From the NCBI GenBank assembly GCA_037962975.1, contig CM075676.1, positions 94,682,001 to 94,746,000 of the forward strand: DNA of 64,000 nt, read 5' to 3'. Positions 23,801-36,252 of this stretch are shown here, piece after piece (the stretch's first letter is position 1; each line of letters starts with the position of its first letter). A program made the translations under genes and the position numbers. The stretch comes from Clitoria ternatea (lineage: Eukaryota > Streptophyta > Magnoliopsida > Fabales > Fabaceae). The notes beneath the pieces are model-generated. The model did not search any database. It saw nothing but the letters and a program-made list of their open reading frames with translations, and had not been told where the DNA came from.

Positions 23801-26800
23801 TCAATAATATGAGAGTCATTAGGATAAGTATCAATATCTGCAGAACTGTTCTCAGCATCTTCATTTTGATCCTTAGTTTCTTGAGCACCAGTACTTTCCT
23901 CAACATTTTCTTCAGACCGCTCTTCGGAATCACTTATATACTCTTCATTACCTCCCCACTTTAGAATATCCTGTTGATGTTCTGCGTTCTGCTTCCAATT
24001 CCAGCCTTTTTGTTCCTCAAAAAACACATCTTTGCTGATTAAAACCTTTTTGTTGACAGGATCAAATAATCGATATGCCTTTGATTCATCGCTTACTCCT
24101 AGGAGCACACATTTCTTGCTTCTATCATCCAGTTTTACTCGGTGTTGATCTGGTATATGGACATGAGCCAAACATCCAAATACTCGAAAGTAATCAACAG
24201 TAGGCTTCACTCCACTCCATGCTTCTTCGGGAGTTTTGTTTTGTATAGCTGTTGTAGGACTTCTGTTGAGAACATGAACACCCCACCTTGCAGCTTCAGC
24301 CCAAAATATTTTAGGAACTTGTTTTCCAACCAGCATAGATCGCACCATGTTCATAATTGTTCTATTCTTCCTCTCCGCAACTCCATTTTGCTGAGGTGTG
24401 TAGGCTGCAGTCAGTTGCCTATGTATGCCATGGCTCTTACAAAATTCACTGAATTCATTTGAAGTGAATTCACCTCCTCTATCTGTCCTCAAACATCCAA
24501 TGCTTACACCAGCTTCCTTTTCAACTAGCACCTTGAACCTTTTAAAGAGTGAAAAGGTTTCTGATTTTTCATTCAAGAAATAAAGCCAGATTTTACGGGA
24601 AAAATCATCTATGAAACTCAGAATATACCTTTTGTTGCTGTTTGATATTGGATTGATAGGTCCACATATGTCTGCATGCACTAGTTGAAGTTTGTTTGAT
24701 GTTCCCAGTCAGACAGTGCGTACAGATCTCTCTTGGAACTGTGATAGTAGGCAGTCCATTCACCATTTGCTTGGAGGAAAGTGTCTTCAAGCCACTGTAG
24801 CTTAAGGGACCAAATCGGTAGTGCCAAAGTTGTGACCCTTCCTCTAGTTCCATCTGAAAACATGTTGAATTCAACAGTGCCTTGGTAGCTGTTAGTACAA
24901 ACATCCTATTTCCCTTCATATCTATTTCCATAATCTGTCCTCTTTCAGGATGAGAGACTTTACACTTCCCATTCTGAATTAGTATAGACAAGCCCTTCTC
25001 TTGGAGTTGTCCTATACTTAGTAAATTGTTCTTTAGTTCTGGAACGTAGTACACATGTGAGATTACATGTATGACTCCGTTAACATTCAACCGGACACTT
25101 CCTTTCCCCATTACAACTATTCGAGTGTCATTACCAAGTTTTACTGCATGTCTAAAGTTCTCATCTAATTCCGAGAACCAATCTTTGTTACCACTCATGT
25201 GGTTGCTGCACCCGGAGTCGAGAAACCATTCCTCTGTCGCTCCTTGCTTAAAATCAAGATAAGCCATTAGCAAGAGTTCATCCTCCTGATCTACCTTGTA
25301 TTCCACCTCAGCATAATTTATTTTTTTTTCCCAGGTAGGACATTCATATTGAAAATGTCCTAATTTGTGACACTTGAAACATTCAATTTCAGCTTTGTTG
25401 ATTGAACGTCTCCCTCTGCCTCTACCACAGAAAGAAACTCTTCCTCTTCCTCTCTCTCTTCCTCGTCCTCTTCCTCCCCTATCTTCATAGGTAATCTGCA
25501 GTGCCTGTTCCTCCTCTTCATGATACATCATCCTTTGCTCATGAACTAAAAGACTACTCTGCAATTCATCGATCGTCATAGTGTCCAAATTATTAGATTC
25601 ATCAATCGAGCACACAACATAATTAAATTTTGGAATCATGGACCTCAAGATTTTTGCAGCAATAATGTTCTCCTGCATGCTTTCACCACATGCTTTCATA
25701 CTTTTAGCAATTTTCAAGGTGCGGGCAAAGTATGAATTGACTGTTTCATCTTCCTTCATTTGCAGCATTTCAAATTCCCGACGCAGAGCTTGCAACTGTG
25801 CTCTTTTAACCCTTGTAGACCCTTGAAATTTTTGTTTCATAGAGTCCCAAATGTCTTTGGACGTATCATCATTGAGGATGGTATCTAAAATTTCACGATC
25901 GATGGCTTGATATAGATAATTCTTTATCTTCAAGTCCTTCAGTTGTTGTTCTGCCATGGTCTTGAGTTCAGCTTCCTGACGCATTTGTTTTACCTGTAAC
26001 AACTGAGATCCCATGCTCTACCAAATGCCAATACTCCTTAGAGCGAAGAAAATTGCCCAATGGTCATAATGCCCATCAAATCTGGGGATTGCAGGCTGCA
26101 CATATTTGTTGTTGTTCGATTCTGCCATGTTTCTTCTTCTTTTCTATAGAGGATGTTGTTGGTTTCTTTCACTCACAGGTGATTTCACACACTCAATAAT
26201 ATTCTGGTTCAGGCCCCTATGAAGGAGCTCCGATACCAATTGTTGACACAATAGTAAGGTTTTCTGTTTCTGTGAAAATTCTCCCTTTATTCCAATTGCA
26301 AACTTTAGGCTTTATAGCCATACAACCAAAGACAAAAAAATAGAAAAACTGACTCTGCACCCACTAACTCCACGTATGAATTCATGGGTGGTTTCCTAAA
26401 TCCATGACACCATATCCCTGAATAATAGGTCATCAGTTGACCATATTAATCAAAACAGAAAAATACATTTAATAAAAAAACAGAAACTAATATCTAATTG
26501 CCAACAAGGTTATGTTAGTTAAACATCGCATTGCCCAAATCTACTTTTCTCTTTCTATGCTGAATCCTTATCATGTGGGGGAGCTTAATATTATATTCAT
26601 TCTTAGATGGTCAGCATTAGTTTTACTCTTTTACATAAATCTATTGTTGATTATCCATATGAATGTCATGATTGAATGGTTGTTATTATTCCCCTCTTTC
26701 ACACATCATTCTGCATAACTATTGGCAATGCTGATTCATGTCTGTACTATCATCCCTGCTCTTGAATTTGTTTCATCTTGTAAATAAACTTTTTGTTAAA

Positions 26801-27045
26801 AAGGCAGCAACACTGGTGTTTTTTGTGTTTTTGAATAGTATCTGACAGCGGCACTGGAAAGCAAGTATTTGCTCTTGATTAGACTATTTCATCTGCTCAA
26901 TCTGACCTTAGACATTTGAAAATGTCATTTCTTGAATACAACAGTGAAAGTCTTACTTTATTGTTTGATTTCTAGATGTAACAATGTTCTCTATCTTCGT
27001 GGAGTACCAGAGGATGAGGAAATTGAGGATGCCGCTGGAGATTAG
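17863..27045 (+). CDS. SmF: Small nuclear ribonucleoprotein F (SmF), right-arm copy, five exons
   Basis: Exons are 17863-17868, 18066-18153, 18260-18297, 18422-18486 and 26976-27045, giving 88 codons plus TAG. The protein has the Sm fold signature: Sm1 with KLKWGMEYKGYL and the YMNLQ loop that contacts snRNA, Sm2 with IRCNNVLYLRG, and an acidic tail. SmF is a core subunit of spliceosomal snRNPs. Introns start with GT and end with AG, and codons split across junctions join correctly (K-G at exon 2/3, R at exon 4/5). Intron 4 is 8489 bp and carries the copia element on the opposite strand. The two SmF ATGs face away from each other, 4.9 kb apart, with hAT-C between. The coding sequence shows no damage. 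Confidence 0.95.
18789..19055 (-). repeat. Copia 3' LTR, right copy
   Basis: Mirror of 11802-12068, with the purine tract on its 19056-19067 side. Confidence 0.95.
19205..22247 (-). mobile_element. PIF/Harbinger-like element with HIPP piece, right copy
   Basis: Mirror of 8610-11652, same length of 3043 bp, flanked by TTA (19202-19204 and 22248-22250). Termini GGCTGCGTTTAGTT and the inverse of GGGTGCGTTTAGTT. No transposase gene. Confidence 0.88.
20760..21097 (-). pseudogene. Captured HIPP 3' exon, right copy
   Basis: Same exon as the left copy: half HMA domain, Lys/Glu-rich linker, CaaX-type CSIM end, stop next to 20760. The open frame is kept. The 5' part of the gene, including the CxxC metal site, is not present. 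Confidence 0.85.
26241..26506 (-). repeat. Copia 5' LTR, right copy
   Basis: Mirror of 4365-4630; ends next to TSD AGGTT at 26507-26511. Confidence 0.95.
26976..27045 (+). other. SmF: SmF last exon (right arm)
   Basis: Acceptor TTCTAG at 26970-26975, then the second Sm motif and acidic tail, stop TAG at 27043-27045. Confidence 0.9.
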
Positions 27046-28779
27046 ATTGATAGCTGTTAATTGTTAGACATAAACAGAACTCCATTTATACTGTTTTTGT
27101 ATCGTAAATGTAGATTTTTCGTGGTTGTGTAAAATTTTGGATCAATGATGCATTACATGCGAGTAGGATACCTGTGTTCAAGTTCTTCACATTCCTTGGA
27201 GCCTATCAACGTAAATCTGATTTTTGCATGGTGGTCTTTGAATGAGTGTAGCATTTCTAAAACGCATGTGACCAATTTGTTCCCAACTATAAATTCTTAG
27301 TAGTTAATGCGTTGAAGGCACCTTAAAATATATAGCATACACCACATTTGCTGTATAAAATTGGCAATCGTAATTGCTGCCATATTTCTCCCAACAGGTA
27401 GTGTTGGGTGACGGAGAAGTGAGAATATATTGTATTATTCCACTAATGTGGTTTAGGTATTTGTGTTAGATATTTTCTAACATTAATGTTAATTATATGG
27501 ATTAACATTATTTAATTATTAAGACAATAACATGAATTATAATATAATTTATATTAATTATTATTTAGATGGATTATTTACTTGAGTGTTTTACATGAAT
27601 GTTCTTATTTGTTTAGAGTCCAATGATGAGTTCAAGTTCTCATTTAATTAGGTTGGGATAATTGATTACTCATTAGATAGATATTACAAATGGAAAACAG
27701 AAGCCATTAGGAAACAGATTAATGGACTCATTTTGGAGACTAAAATTAAGGCAACGATCATAGGTTTTTGTTAGGTATGTATTTAATGGATAATTAGTTA
27801 TTGATTAAGAGTTACTTTGAACATACTATGATTATGTGTGATTAGATGAATTAATTTCAGCAATTGGTATTAGAATCTAGATTAACACATGGTTCTCTTT
27901 GTGTCTCTTGCGATCAGGATCATAGTGGAAGGTTGATTGTAAAAAGAAATTTTGAAATTCTTTTAAAAAATGGAGTTGTCACCGATATTTATTTAAATCT
28001 AAAATATCATAAATTCTAAATTTGTGAATCGATTACAAGTGGGAAAGGTATTATTAGCATTCTACATTGTCTATTACAAAACGATTTACCTCAATTAATT
28101 ATGTTTATTTTAAATAGTCTAGAAATTTATTTATCCTCTTCAAAAATGAATTAAACGATGTGAATGGAGAGAAAGGAAATTTTAAAAGTAATTTTAAATT
28201 GAACATGTTTAAAATTTAATAAGATTAACAAGATGTCTAATTTAAATTAATCTCATGCTCCTATGTTACTTTGTATTCCCAAAGACATCACGAAATTAGG
28301 GTGATGTAGTTTTTTGTGGACTTGATTTAAAAATTAGTTTTTTTTTAGATTTTAAAATGACTATTTTTTGGAAAAAATTGATTTTATTTGAAGGGGGAAA
28401 TTTTGTTAATTTTTTAAATATTTTTACTTGAAAAGAAATTTTATTTAGAGAACAATAAGAGTTTCTTGTTCGAAGATAACTAACAAATTTACCTTAAAAA
28501 GCACACAATAAAACATACTAAACAACCAAAAAGGGAAATAAAGCAAAAAAAGAAATAGAAAATTAAACAAGCAAAACAAAAAAAACAAAAACAAAATACG
28601 TGTGAAAAAGAAAAGGAAATAAAATATTAGACAAGCAAAACAACATAAAAACCCAAAACAAAATACATGTGAAAAATTGCCATTAGGATAACTACATTTT
28701 TGTTAAGAATGTCACAAACACTATAGATGTAATGATTAACTTACAACAAGCAAAACAAAAAAAAAAAAATAGTGTAAAG
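27046..28779. other. No gene seen; AT-rich region downstream of right SmF
   Basis: Mirror of 2093-3825, with the probable SmF 3' untranslated part at its start. Confidence 0.6.
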
Positions 28780-28951
28780 ATGGGAGTTGGGTTTCAAAGT
28801 TGTGTCCCATGCGTGAAAGGTGACCAAGTCTTACCACTAGGGTAATCACAAACAAAATAATATAAAAGGCACAAATGTGGAATGTTAGGTTTCAAACCTG
28901 TGTCACCTACATGAGGAGAGGTCAAATCTTACCATTAAGACAACTATCATC
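28780..28951 (-). repeat. Two tandem tRNA-like (SINE-type) modules, right arm
   Basis: Mirror of 1922-2092; B-box-like GGTTTGAAACC and GCTTTGAAACCC parts read on the minus strand. Confidence 0.45.
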
Positions 28952-29757
28952 TTATTCATGGTTTGACACACAAACATATATAACCTTTGAAAACGGAAGA
29001 TTGTTTTATTTTTTAGGATGAGCCTAAGCCCATAAGGCTTCATTGGCCACATAAGACTTAAATCAAACCTAATCCCCCCTTCCCCACACATTCACACAGA
29101 ATAAGAAAAAAAAGGAAGATACGAAGGTGAGGGGCAGCGACAATGCAATTGAGAAATAGGGGGGATGAGGAAAAGAGGTGGAGAGATACTAGTGGTGAGG
29201 GAAAGAGAGAGGTCTGTGGGTGGTTGTGGTGGTGAGGTTATGGTTTTTGAGGGATGATATTGGGTTGGTTTGGAAGGTGATGTTTTTCTTGTTTTTTTTG
29301 GTGTTCTTTTGAATCTAAATCCCTCTGTTTTGATTGTACTGTCCTTCTATCTCTTTCACATTGTCCTGTTTTTTTATGTTGTGATCACTCTTTTAAGAAC
29401 TAGATGTGGTAAGTTTGTATGGAAAATACAAACCAGGTTTTAGGATTGGTTTTTAGGGATCTGAGTGAAGTGGAGGTGGAGTGTAGAGTGTTGGAGAGAA
29501 TAAAAGTCCGAAATCATAGGAAAAAATGAGGAAGAATAAGAAATAAAATAAAATTTTAAAAAATTTAAGAAAAGAGTTCTTAACTTTCCCCTTTTGCTCA
29601 AAAAGAAAGAAAAAAGATAAAAATAAAATAAAATGAAAATGTTTTATTTATATATAAAAGAAGAGAACCCAAATTATTGATTTTTGAAACTTTCTCTTTT
29701 TTATTTTGATTCGGTCTGGATACTGGCCTCCACACTAAGACGTCATCTTGACTGTTC
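28952..29757. other. No gene seen; purine-rich and AT-rich spacer
   Basis: Mirror of 1116-1921. Contains a G/A-rich stretch at about 29120-29290. No coding support. Confidence 0.6.
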
Positions 29758-30479
29758 AGGAATGTCAACCGGTATCACAGGTCAACATTCGGACTATAAA
29801 AATACCGTGCTAGGAGCTCTCCCTTCACCGGTTTATCCACGATAGCACCTAGGACACCGGATAACCTGACCCGTTCTCATTTTTCTGTTACGCATAACCT
29901 TTCACCTATACTACGATAGGATCAGTGGCTTTACCGCTTATCACGATTGATACCCTGCACAACAAAAAGTGTCTATGTCACCCGTCAAAAGGTGCAAAGT
30001 ACAGCTACAGGAGCGATATACGGAAAAGGTGGATCTTCCCCATTCCTGTGTCAGAATCGTACACTAATCATTGAACTACTTTTGATCGTACACTGAGTAT
30101 TGAACTACTCTGAATGATACGCTGAACAAGGCATCAGAGCCTCCTGGCCCACTTGCACCTAACGATTCATTTTCCACCTATAAATAGCATATTCTCATAC
30201 ACATGCAAGGTTACGTTGTTCTTACTCTTTTTCACATTATTGCATTGCTCAAGTATTCTTTGAGTTCTCATTCACTCCACTAACTTGAGCGTCGGAGAAT
30301 CTTCACAGATGACACCACTTTTCGCCCCATCAACGCGAAAGCTTGGTGTGAAGGATCTCCAGGACAACAAGACCGGACTCGGTGTACAAACACTTAAACC
30401 ACCAACTTTTATGTCTGGTTCCCAGTCCGGATCCTTGACCCCGGACCTGACCAGTTCACATTTTATTTATATTTTTTAA
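29758..30479 (+). repeat. LTR-like retrotransposon fragment, right arm
   Basis: Mirror of 394-1115. CCTATAAATAGC near 30177 and ACTTGAGCGTCGGAG near 30283 suggest LTR R/U5 structure. Ends not resolved. Confidence 0.4.
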
Positions 30480-30872
30480 CTAAAAGGAAAAGAAATATCA
30501 GGAAAGCAATGTTCACAGTTTCTTATTATGAAATTAAAAACTCTGATATTTTATGTATCATTTTCAAAATTGATTAGGAGATTTTGTCCCTTTATCATTT
30601 ACGAACATCTCACCGAAAGATCACAGTGTTTGATGTAATATTAAGAGAGAACTTTACAGTTTCCATTTTTAAAATCGTAAGAACTCTAAAATCGTTTTAT
30701 ATGAAATTGATCAAAATGGAGCATTGATATGCAAATCCAATTGAGGGCTTTTATACATTACTTCGCTAGGAATAAAAACCATGTAATTAATGCATCACGC
30801 CGTTATATGAATTTAGTTGTGAGTTTTACACCAAAATCATGGTGGTTTCTGGTAAGTTTGATTGTTTGCCAT

Positions 30873-31433
30873 GTGAATTTAGTTGAGGGCTTGAGATTAG
30901 CATCCAGATATGCTTTATATGAACCAATAATCGTGACCTTTCATGGTTAGATTAAAACCCATGTGTCTATTTGGTTTGAAGTTGGGGAAATAAAATTATA
31001 AAAATAGAAAGATCTAAAGGTTAATATTGATCATTTACGCCGTTCAAAACAATCAAAATTTTGTTTCACTGTAGGATTTTTTTTGGTTGATCGAACCGAG
31101 ATTTGATCAGCCCAACTAAAACCAAACTGTATGATTTTCTTTTGGGTTGGTTAAACCGAGATTTAACCAACTCAACTGAATTTCTAGGAAGTGTTTACAA
31201 ATTTTAAGGTTGGGTTCTTCTCCACTACCTCTCGTCTCGTTGTCTATGGTGGTCAGAATTGATGAAATTTACCGGGTCAAATATTGACCCTAGAAGCTAG
31301 GCTTAGTTTTTCGCAAAACTTGTTTTTTGATTTTCATGCATGTCTGCTGACGGCCCAAGAATAGTAAAGGTGTGTGTGGGCCTTACATGACCCATTTGGG
31401 CCCATTCTAGACTCAGATATTTCAAATTAATTG
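30873..31433. other. No gene seen; single-copy-like spacer beyond the right arm
   Basis: First DNA in the window without an inverted partner, only because the partner would lie left of base 1. Two related stretches with AACCGAGATTT (near 31097 and 31157) form a short imperfect repeat. Confidence 0.5.
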
Positions 31434-31446
31434 AATTACTTTTCCA

Positions 31447-32360
31447 ATTTATTATCTAAATTGTTTTTTACCTTATGGAATATTTGGAAAATGAGGAATA
31501 ATTATATTTTCAGAGTAATTCAGCCAGAACCACTACATGCTTTACATCAGGTACAACAAAATGTCAATGAATTCTTCATAAAAAATAGTAATAATCAGAA
31601 TACAAAGTCTTTGGTACCTCCTTCATTTAAGGTATCCTGGAGACCCCCCCCATTAGGTAAACTGAAGTTCAACGTTGACGCCTCCTGGAAAGACCTAGCT
31701 CAGAAGGCAACCTCTGGAATCCTTGTTCGGGACCATAATGGAGACATCCAGTATGGCCAATCCTCATCCTTTTGGGCTCCGAATGCTCTCTTAGCAGAAA
31801 GTATGGCTCTCAGGGAAGCGGTTATCTTGGCTCGAAAATTTGATTGCAAAAATGTAATTTTGGAGTCAGATAATCTCACCTTTGTGAGGGCATTTAGAGG
31901 GGAAACCCAAATTCAGGAAATTGATCCGCTTGTGAAAGACATCAATTACCTGACTCATGCTTTTGAATCTTGTGGCTTTACTTGGGCTCGAAGGGAGGCC
32001 AATATTGCAGCAGATATGATTGCCCAGCTAGCAAGAACTAATTCCCTTGGAAGAAATTGGTGTTGCTCACCTCCACTTAATTTAAGAAGAGCTTTGATTG
32101 AGGATAAGCGTAATATCCCTCCTTGCTTTGATTTTGCTTCATGATCTTCCCTGTTTCGCTGGTTCCCTTCTTACTATTCCGTTCAAATTTGGGAATTTGT
32201 ATTTGCTGGTTCCCTGTTTGGTTTTCCTAAGAATGCAAGCAGGCCTGTTGTGCTAAGTCTTCTCTGTTTGTAGCCTTGCAAATTGCAACATGCATGTAAT
32301 GGGCCTTGGGCCTTTCTTTATCTCATGTAATGTATCCTTATTTTCGGACCAAAAAAAAAA
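31447..32360 (+). mobile_element. 5'-truncated L1-type LINE
   Basis: The insert ends in an A-run (32351-32360) and is flanked by a 14-bp target duplication AATTACTTTTCCAA (31434-31447 and 32359-32372, the A-run overlapping the second copy). Only the 3' part of ORF2 is left. This is the normal product of target-primed reverse transcription. Confidence 0.85.
31448..32144 (+). pseudogene. LINE ORF2 C-terminus with RNase H domain
   Basis: An open frame of about 230 codons with a plant-type RNase H (RVT_3 class). The acidic-site regions are FNVDASWKD, the LLAESMALREA helix and LESDNLTFVRAF, and a final part with WARREANIAADMIAQLA. The N-terminal endonuclease and reverse transcriptase are missing because the element is 5'-truncated. 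The frame runs through to TGA at 32142-32144 without breaks, so this is a rather young insertion. The first codons before 31448 come from the target site, not the LINE. Confidence 0.85.
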
Positions 32361-32372
32361 TTACTTTTCCAA

Positions 32373-35300
32373 AAAAAAATTAATTGAATTATGATCAGAA
32401 TTTAATGATCAAGATTATTATATTATTAGTAATTACACTATATCGGCATATATTTTTATGAATATAATTCATGATATATACCATATATCTTGTTTTGTTT
32501 ATGTCAAGTTTATAATCTGATACCCCATTGGAATTGAGATTTATGATATAAAGTTTTGTAAATTGTATTCCTTAAATATTTTTTATTTATGGATATTAAG
32601 GACTCTTGGGTGAGATCATAGTGTATAAGAAATTTTGTTTTAAACATATTTTGTTGTACTTTTAAAAATCTCACGTATTTCGCTTATATATTATGCCTAT
32701 TTTTATTAAAATTTAGAAGGGATTAATTTTTAGATATTATTGTATTTGAGGTATTTTTGTGACTTGAAATTTTAATTTTTAGATTGTTGTGGTTATATTT
32801 TAAATTTTGTGAATGAAGAGTTGTTTATATAATAGTCTATTTTAAATAATTATTCTATGCAATCCTATGTATAGAAAATCATAACAGTTAAATAATTAAA
32901 TGTCTAATTAGGAATTTTGGAAAAGCATGGGATGGTTAGGTAAGGATTAAGACTAATGAGAAGTGTATTTATAGTTTGAGAAGTGCAGAAAGTCATAATA
33001 TTGGCTAAGAAGGGGCCACATCTTACTGGCATGTGCACTCAAGTTTGGTGGCCTCGTGTTTCATACAATTCTCTAGCTACTTCTACATCCTTCATGGAAA
33101 TTTGAAATTATAATAATTTGAAAAAATAGGCAATGAAAATATCATGCTCAAAGGAAATAATTGAAAATATTTTGAACGTATAAAAAAAGAAAGTTAATAT
33201 GAAAAATCTAAAGGTATGTTTGGTTTCTTGTTTTTAAAAATTTATATAATAAATAAATAAAGTTTCAATCTTTCATGTATAAATTTTAAAAATAAAAAAT
33301 ATTTTATAATTAAAATTAAAATCATAAAATAAAAACAAAATAAAAATAGAAATCAAAGAAACCCCAAAAATCCGATTACCTCAGGAGAGACATTTTTTAA
33401 GGGGTAAAAAGAATAATTTTTTTGAAAAATTGTATTATGACGGTTTAGAATTCAAGAAATGATAACACATACTGGTATTTTAGCTTGTGTTGTTTTACTT
33501 TTTTTTTGTTGTAAAAATAAAATAAAATATGTTAACAGGTATCTTAAGGGAAATAATTAAGGTAAAAATAGGAAAAAATATTTAAAAATATCATTAATAT
33601 TCACATTGATTTTTAAGTAATTTTTACATAGTTTTTAATAAAAAAATTCTAATGTTATTTTTTAAATAATAACATTAGAACACTTGTTAACATGGGATTG
33701 GTGGAAAGTAGGAAAAGAGAATGAGAGGAGAAATTTTAAACCATTGTATTTTGTTATTTCAAACGTGAATGTTGTTGGTTTTAGGCATGAATTCAGAAAT
33801 AATTTCAATGGAGTGGAATAATTTTTAAGATTTAACAATGGAGGGAATGGAAAGTTTAATATGTCTCTGATCCTAAATATAATTAATTTTATTAAAGACC
33901 AAAAGAAATATAATTTATGTTATTTTCATAAAAGTTAATTCCAGAAGGAATTATGTTTGTCCATTTTATCAACTGATTTCCACATCTTAAAAAGTAGAAA
34001 AAAACAAAACAATTTCCAACGTTAATTCCAATGTAAATTAGTCGGCAATGTAGGTGGTGGTATTCTTCACTGTGTGACATCCGTAACAATTGAGATTCTG
34101 ATTGACTTTGGTCACTAAAATATTCGTGTGATAATAAAAGTTGGAAAAATTGGTGAAATTGTTGAACTAAATTAAATATGTCGAGGATTGCCATCGTTAT
34201 AGTTGTACTCCGCAAAAAGGAGTATTTAATTATATATTTTCCATCATAAAATTCCTGTCACATTCATTAAAAAGTGAGTTTATATAGTTTTTGTAAAAAT
34301 TTATTTAAAATTTTCATTATTCATCTACCTACCCAATTTTTAAACAACCCATATGATGTGAGTAACTTTTAAAATGGAAAGAGAAAGTATTGTTTTAGTA
34401 ATTAGTAATTAATATTCCCTCCATTTCATTTTATTTGACTTTTAAAGGATTTGAATTTGTTCCAAATTATTTATCATTTTAAGATTTTAAGACACAATTA
34501 AATGTTTATTTACAAATTATACTTTCATCTTGTATTTAAATCAAGAAGTTATTAATTAAGAAATTGATATTAAGTATAAAAAGAGAAAAAGTGTTTTAGG
34601 AAGATAAATGGATAAAAAGACACATTAATTACAATCTTAAAAAGTATGATTTTAAAATTACAACTGAGTTTTTAATAAGATCAAATGAATCAACTACTAC
34701 TCTGAATTAGTGTGCATTAGTTATGGGTCATCTTTACTAATGTCTTAAAAGTATTGTTTAAGAAGTAAAAGTTAAAAAAATAAAAATTATGTAAAAATTA
34801 TTTAAAAATCAGAGTGAATATCCTTTAATGATATTTTTAATAAAAAAATTCACTTTTGTTTTCTTAATTAATATCCATAAAACACTTCTTAGCATTTCCG
34901 TTAGTTATTTGTTAATTTTCATAAAATAACTATTTGTCTTCTTATTTTAACACTCTTAAGATTAATATAAATATATTATTAGAAACATGAATCAACGTTT
35001 CCTTAGAATTTTAAACAGACAAACATGCCGAAACAATTTTTTTTCATAAGTTGACAATTTAAAAAATGGTGTATTAATTATATAAAATTCCATTTAATGT
35101 TATCTAGTCTAATTTAATCATTTTTAAAACTGGTGATAAAAGTAATAGAAGAAAAGAATAATTATTAGTCTATATTTAATAAATGAGAGAAATATTTGAG
35201 TATTTATTTGAAAAAAAAAAAGATTTGTTAGGAGTTCATGTTGGGGGTTCAAATCTTGTTGCATGCATAAAAAAGATTTGTTATGAAAAATAAAATCCAC

Positions 35301-35454
35301 TACGATGATTTCACGACTCGAAAGGATTAATCTTCAGCTTTTATATATGAAACATCTTGAATTCACTAAGAAAGATATAATTGAAAAAAAAAAACTAGGT
35401 CGTAAATTTTTACTAATGACAATAGTTTTAAAGGAAAGAGAGTTAAGACTATTA
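32373..35454. other. No gene seen; very AT-rich DNA
   Basis: Long AT-rich stretch. An open frame on the minus strand (33892-34215, 107 codons) has no recognisable domain and Ile/Phe-rich composition expected from AT-rich noise. ATTCCCTCCATTTCATTTTA near 34424 resembles a MITE end, but no partner end was found. A B-box-like GGGTTCAAATCTT lies near 35254. Confidence 0.55.
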
Positions 35455-35724
35455 CTCCATTCATTTCATGTTATAAACTCCTATTTACAATGACATATAG
35501 TTTTAGAAAGTAATTATTGTCTTGATAGTGTAAAAGAAAATTTTATTTTCTAAATTTATTATTATTTAAAGTTAAATTCTACTATCAAATATTAATTACA
35601 CAAACATAAAAATAGTAAATGCTTAAGAATAAAGTAAAAAAATACAATAAATATTCATTTTCTTTATTAAGAGTTTATACAATGAAACACTCCTTTTTTA
35701 TTTTATATTATGAAACAGAGCGAG
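35455..35724. mobile_element. Stowaway-like MITE
   Basis: About 270 bp with imperfect inverted ends, CTCCATTCATTTCATGTTAT on the left and, inverted, CTCGCTCTGTTTCATAATAT on the right, flanked by TA (35453-35454, 35725-35726). No coding capacity. A TA target and CTC-starting termini suggest the Tc1/mariner-derived Stowaway group. Confidence 0.6.
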
Positions 35725-36252
35725 TATAATATTATAATGGAAGGTTATATAAGTATCTAGCTAACAGTCCTCTAACTTGATGGATCACAATTTTTTCCTA
35801 ATATTTTTTTGCTTTAAACTAAAATATTAAATAAGTCAAAAAAACTATTTTAAAAAATTTTATATATCAATATTTTCAACTTTTATTTATTTCAGCAGAT
35901 TTCTTGAGAATTTAAAATATGACTTAAGGGGAAATTTAGCCCTTAATAAATTCTGGATTTTGAAACGACCTTCTAGAATAATTTTTTAATAGGTAACGTG
36001 GCATGTAACTCAGATTTTTTTAATGTTGAGTAGGATTGAATGGGTAATTAATTAAGATTATTTAAGATTAAGTGAGGTTAATTACAATATTAAAGAATTG
36101 AGGGTTAGTTTTTTTTTTAAAAAAAAGTAAAAAGGTTTCTTGCTTCCTCTTCCTCATGTCTGCACTCTAAGCCCTGAGCCCTAACGATAACCTTTTTTCT
36201 CCCCTCCTACCCCAACACCATAAAAGATGCTCAAGCAAAGGTGTTCTTCCCT

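Larger units (their letters stand above)
19086..26128 (-). pseudogene. Copia gag-pol polyprotein, broken, right copy
   Basis: Same domains as the left copy: gag/zinc knuckle and protease 26014-24605, integrase 24681-23581, RT 23568-22957, RNase H to 22248, tail after the insertion to 19086. It keeps the shared gag frame changes, the shared frame change before the integrase core and the shared TGA. Unlike the left copy it has no 14-bp deletion before the RT, but a C-to-T change makes a private stop at 22957-22959 after FLGVEVM. Each copy therefore carries its own inactivating mutation on top of shared older ones. Confidence 0.93.
18789..26506 (-). mobile_element. Ty1/copia LTR retrotransposon in SmF intron 4, right copy
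   Basis: 7718 bp, LTRs 18789-19055 and 26241-26506, target duplication AGGTT (18784-18788, 26507-26511), primer-binding site 26227-26238 on the minus strand. It has the same LTR differences as the left copy, so the insertion predates the palindrome. Confidence 0.96.
15465..30872 (-). repeat. Right arm of the giant palindrome
   Basis: Reverse complement of 1-15392 with very few differences. It is 14 bp longer at 23498-23512, where the left arm has a deletion, and carries a private stop codon at 22957-22959. The sequence continues past 30872 without a pairing partner only because the window ends on the left side. Confidence 0.97.

Noticed and set aside
1..30872. Palindrome as a pure assembly artefact
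   Set aside because: Not excluded, but less likely: the arms have private substitutions, a 14-bp deletion and a private stop, and the axis has a biological-looking fold-back hAT with a short copied loop. Kept as an open check.
30729..30950. 73-codon frame across the arm edge
   Set aside because: No recognisable similarity; chance open frame.
33213..33375. Small MITE with TTTGGTTTCTTG / CAAAGAAACCCCAAA ends
   Set aside because: Inverted ends are short and imperfect and no target duplication was found.
33892..34215. 107-codon minus-strand frame
   Set aside because: No domain, composition of AT-rich noise, no splice or promoter support.
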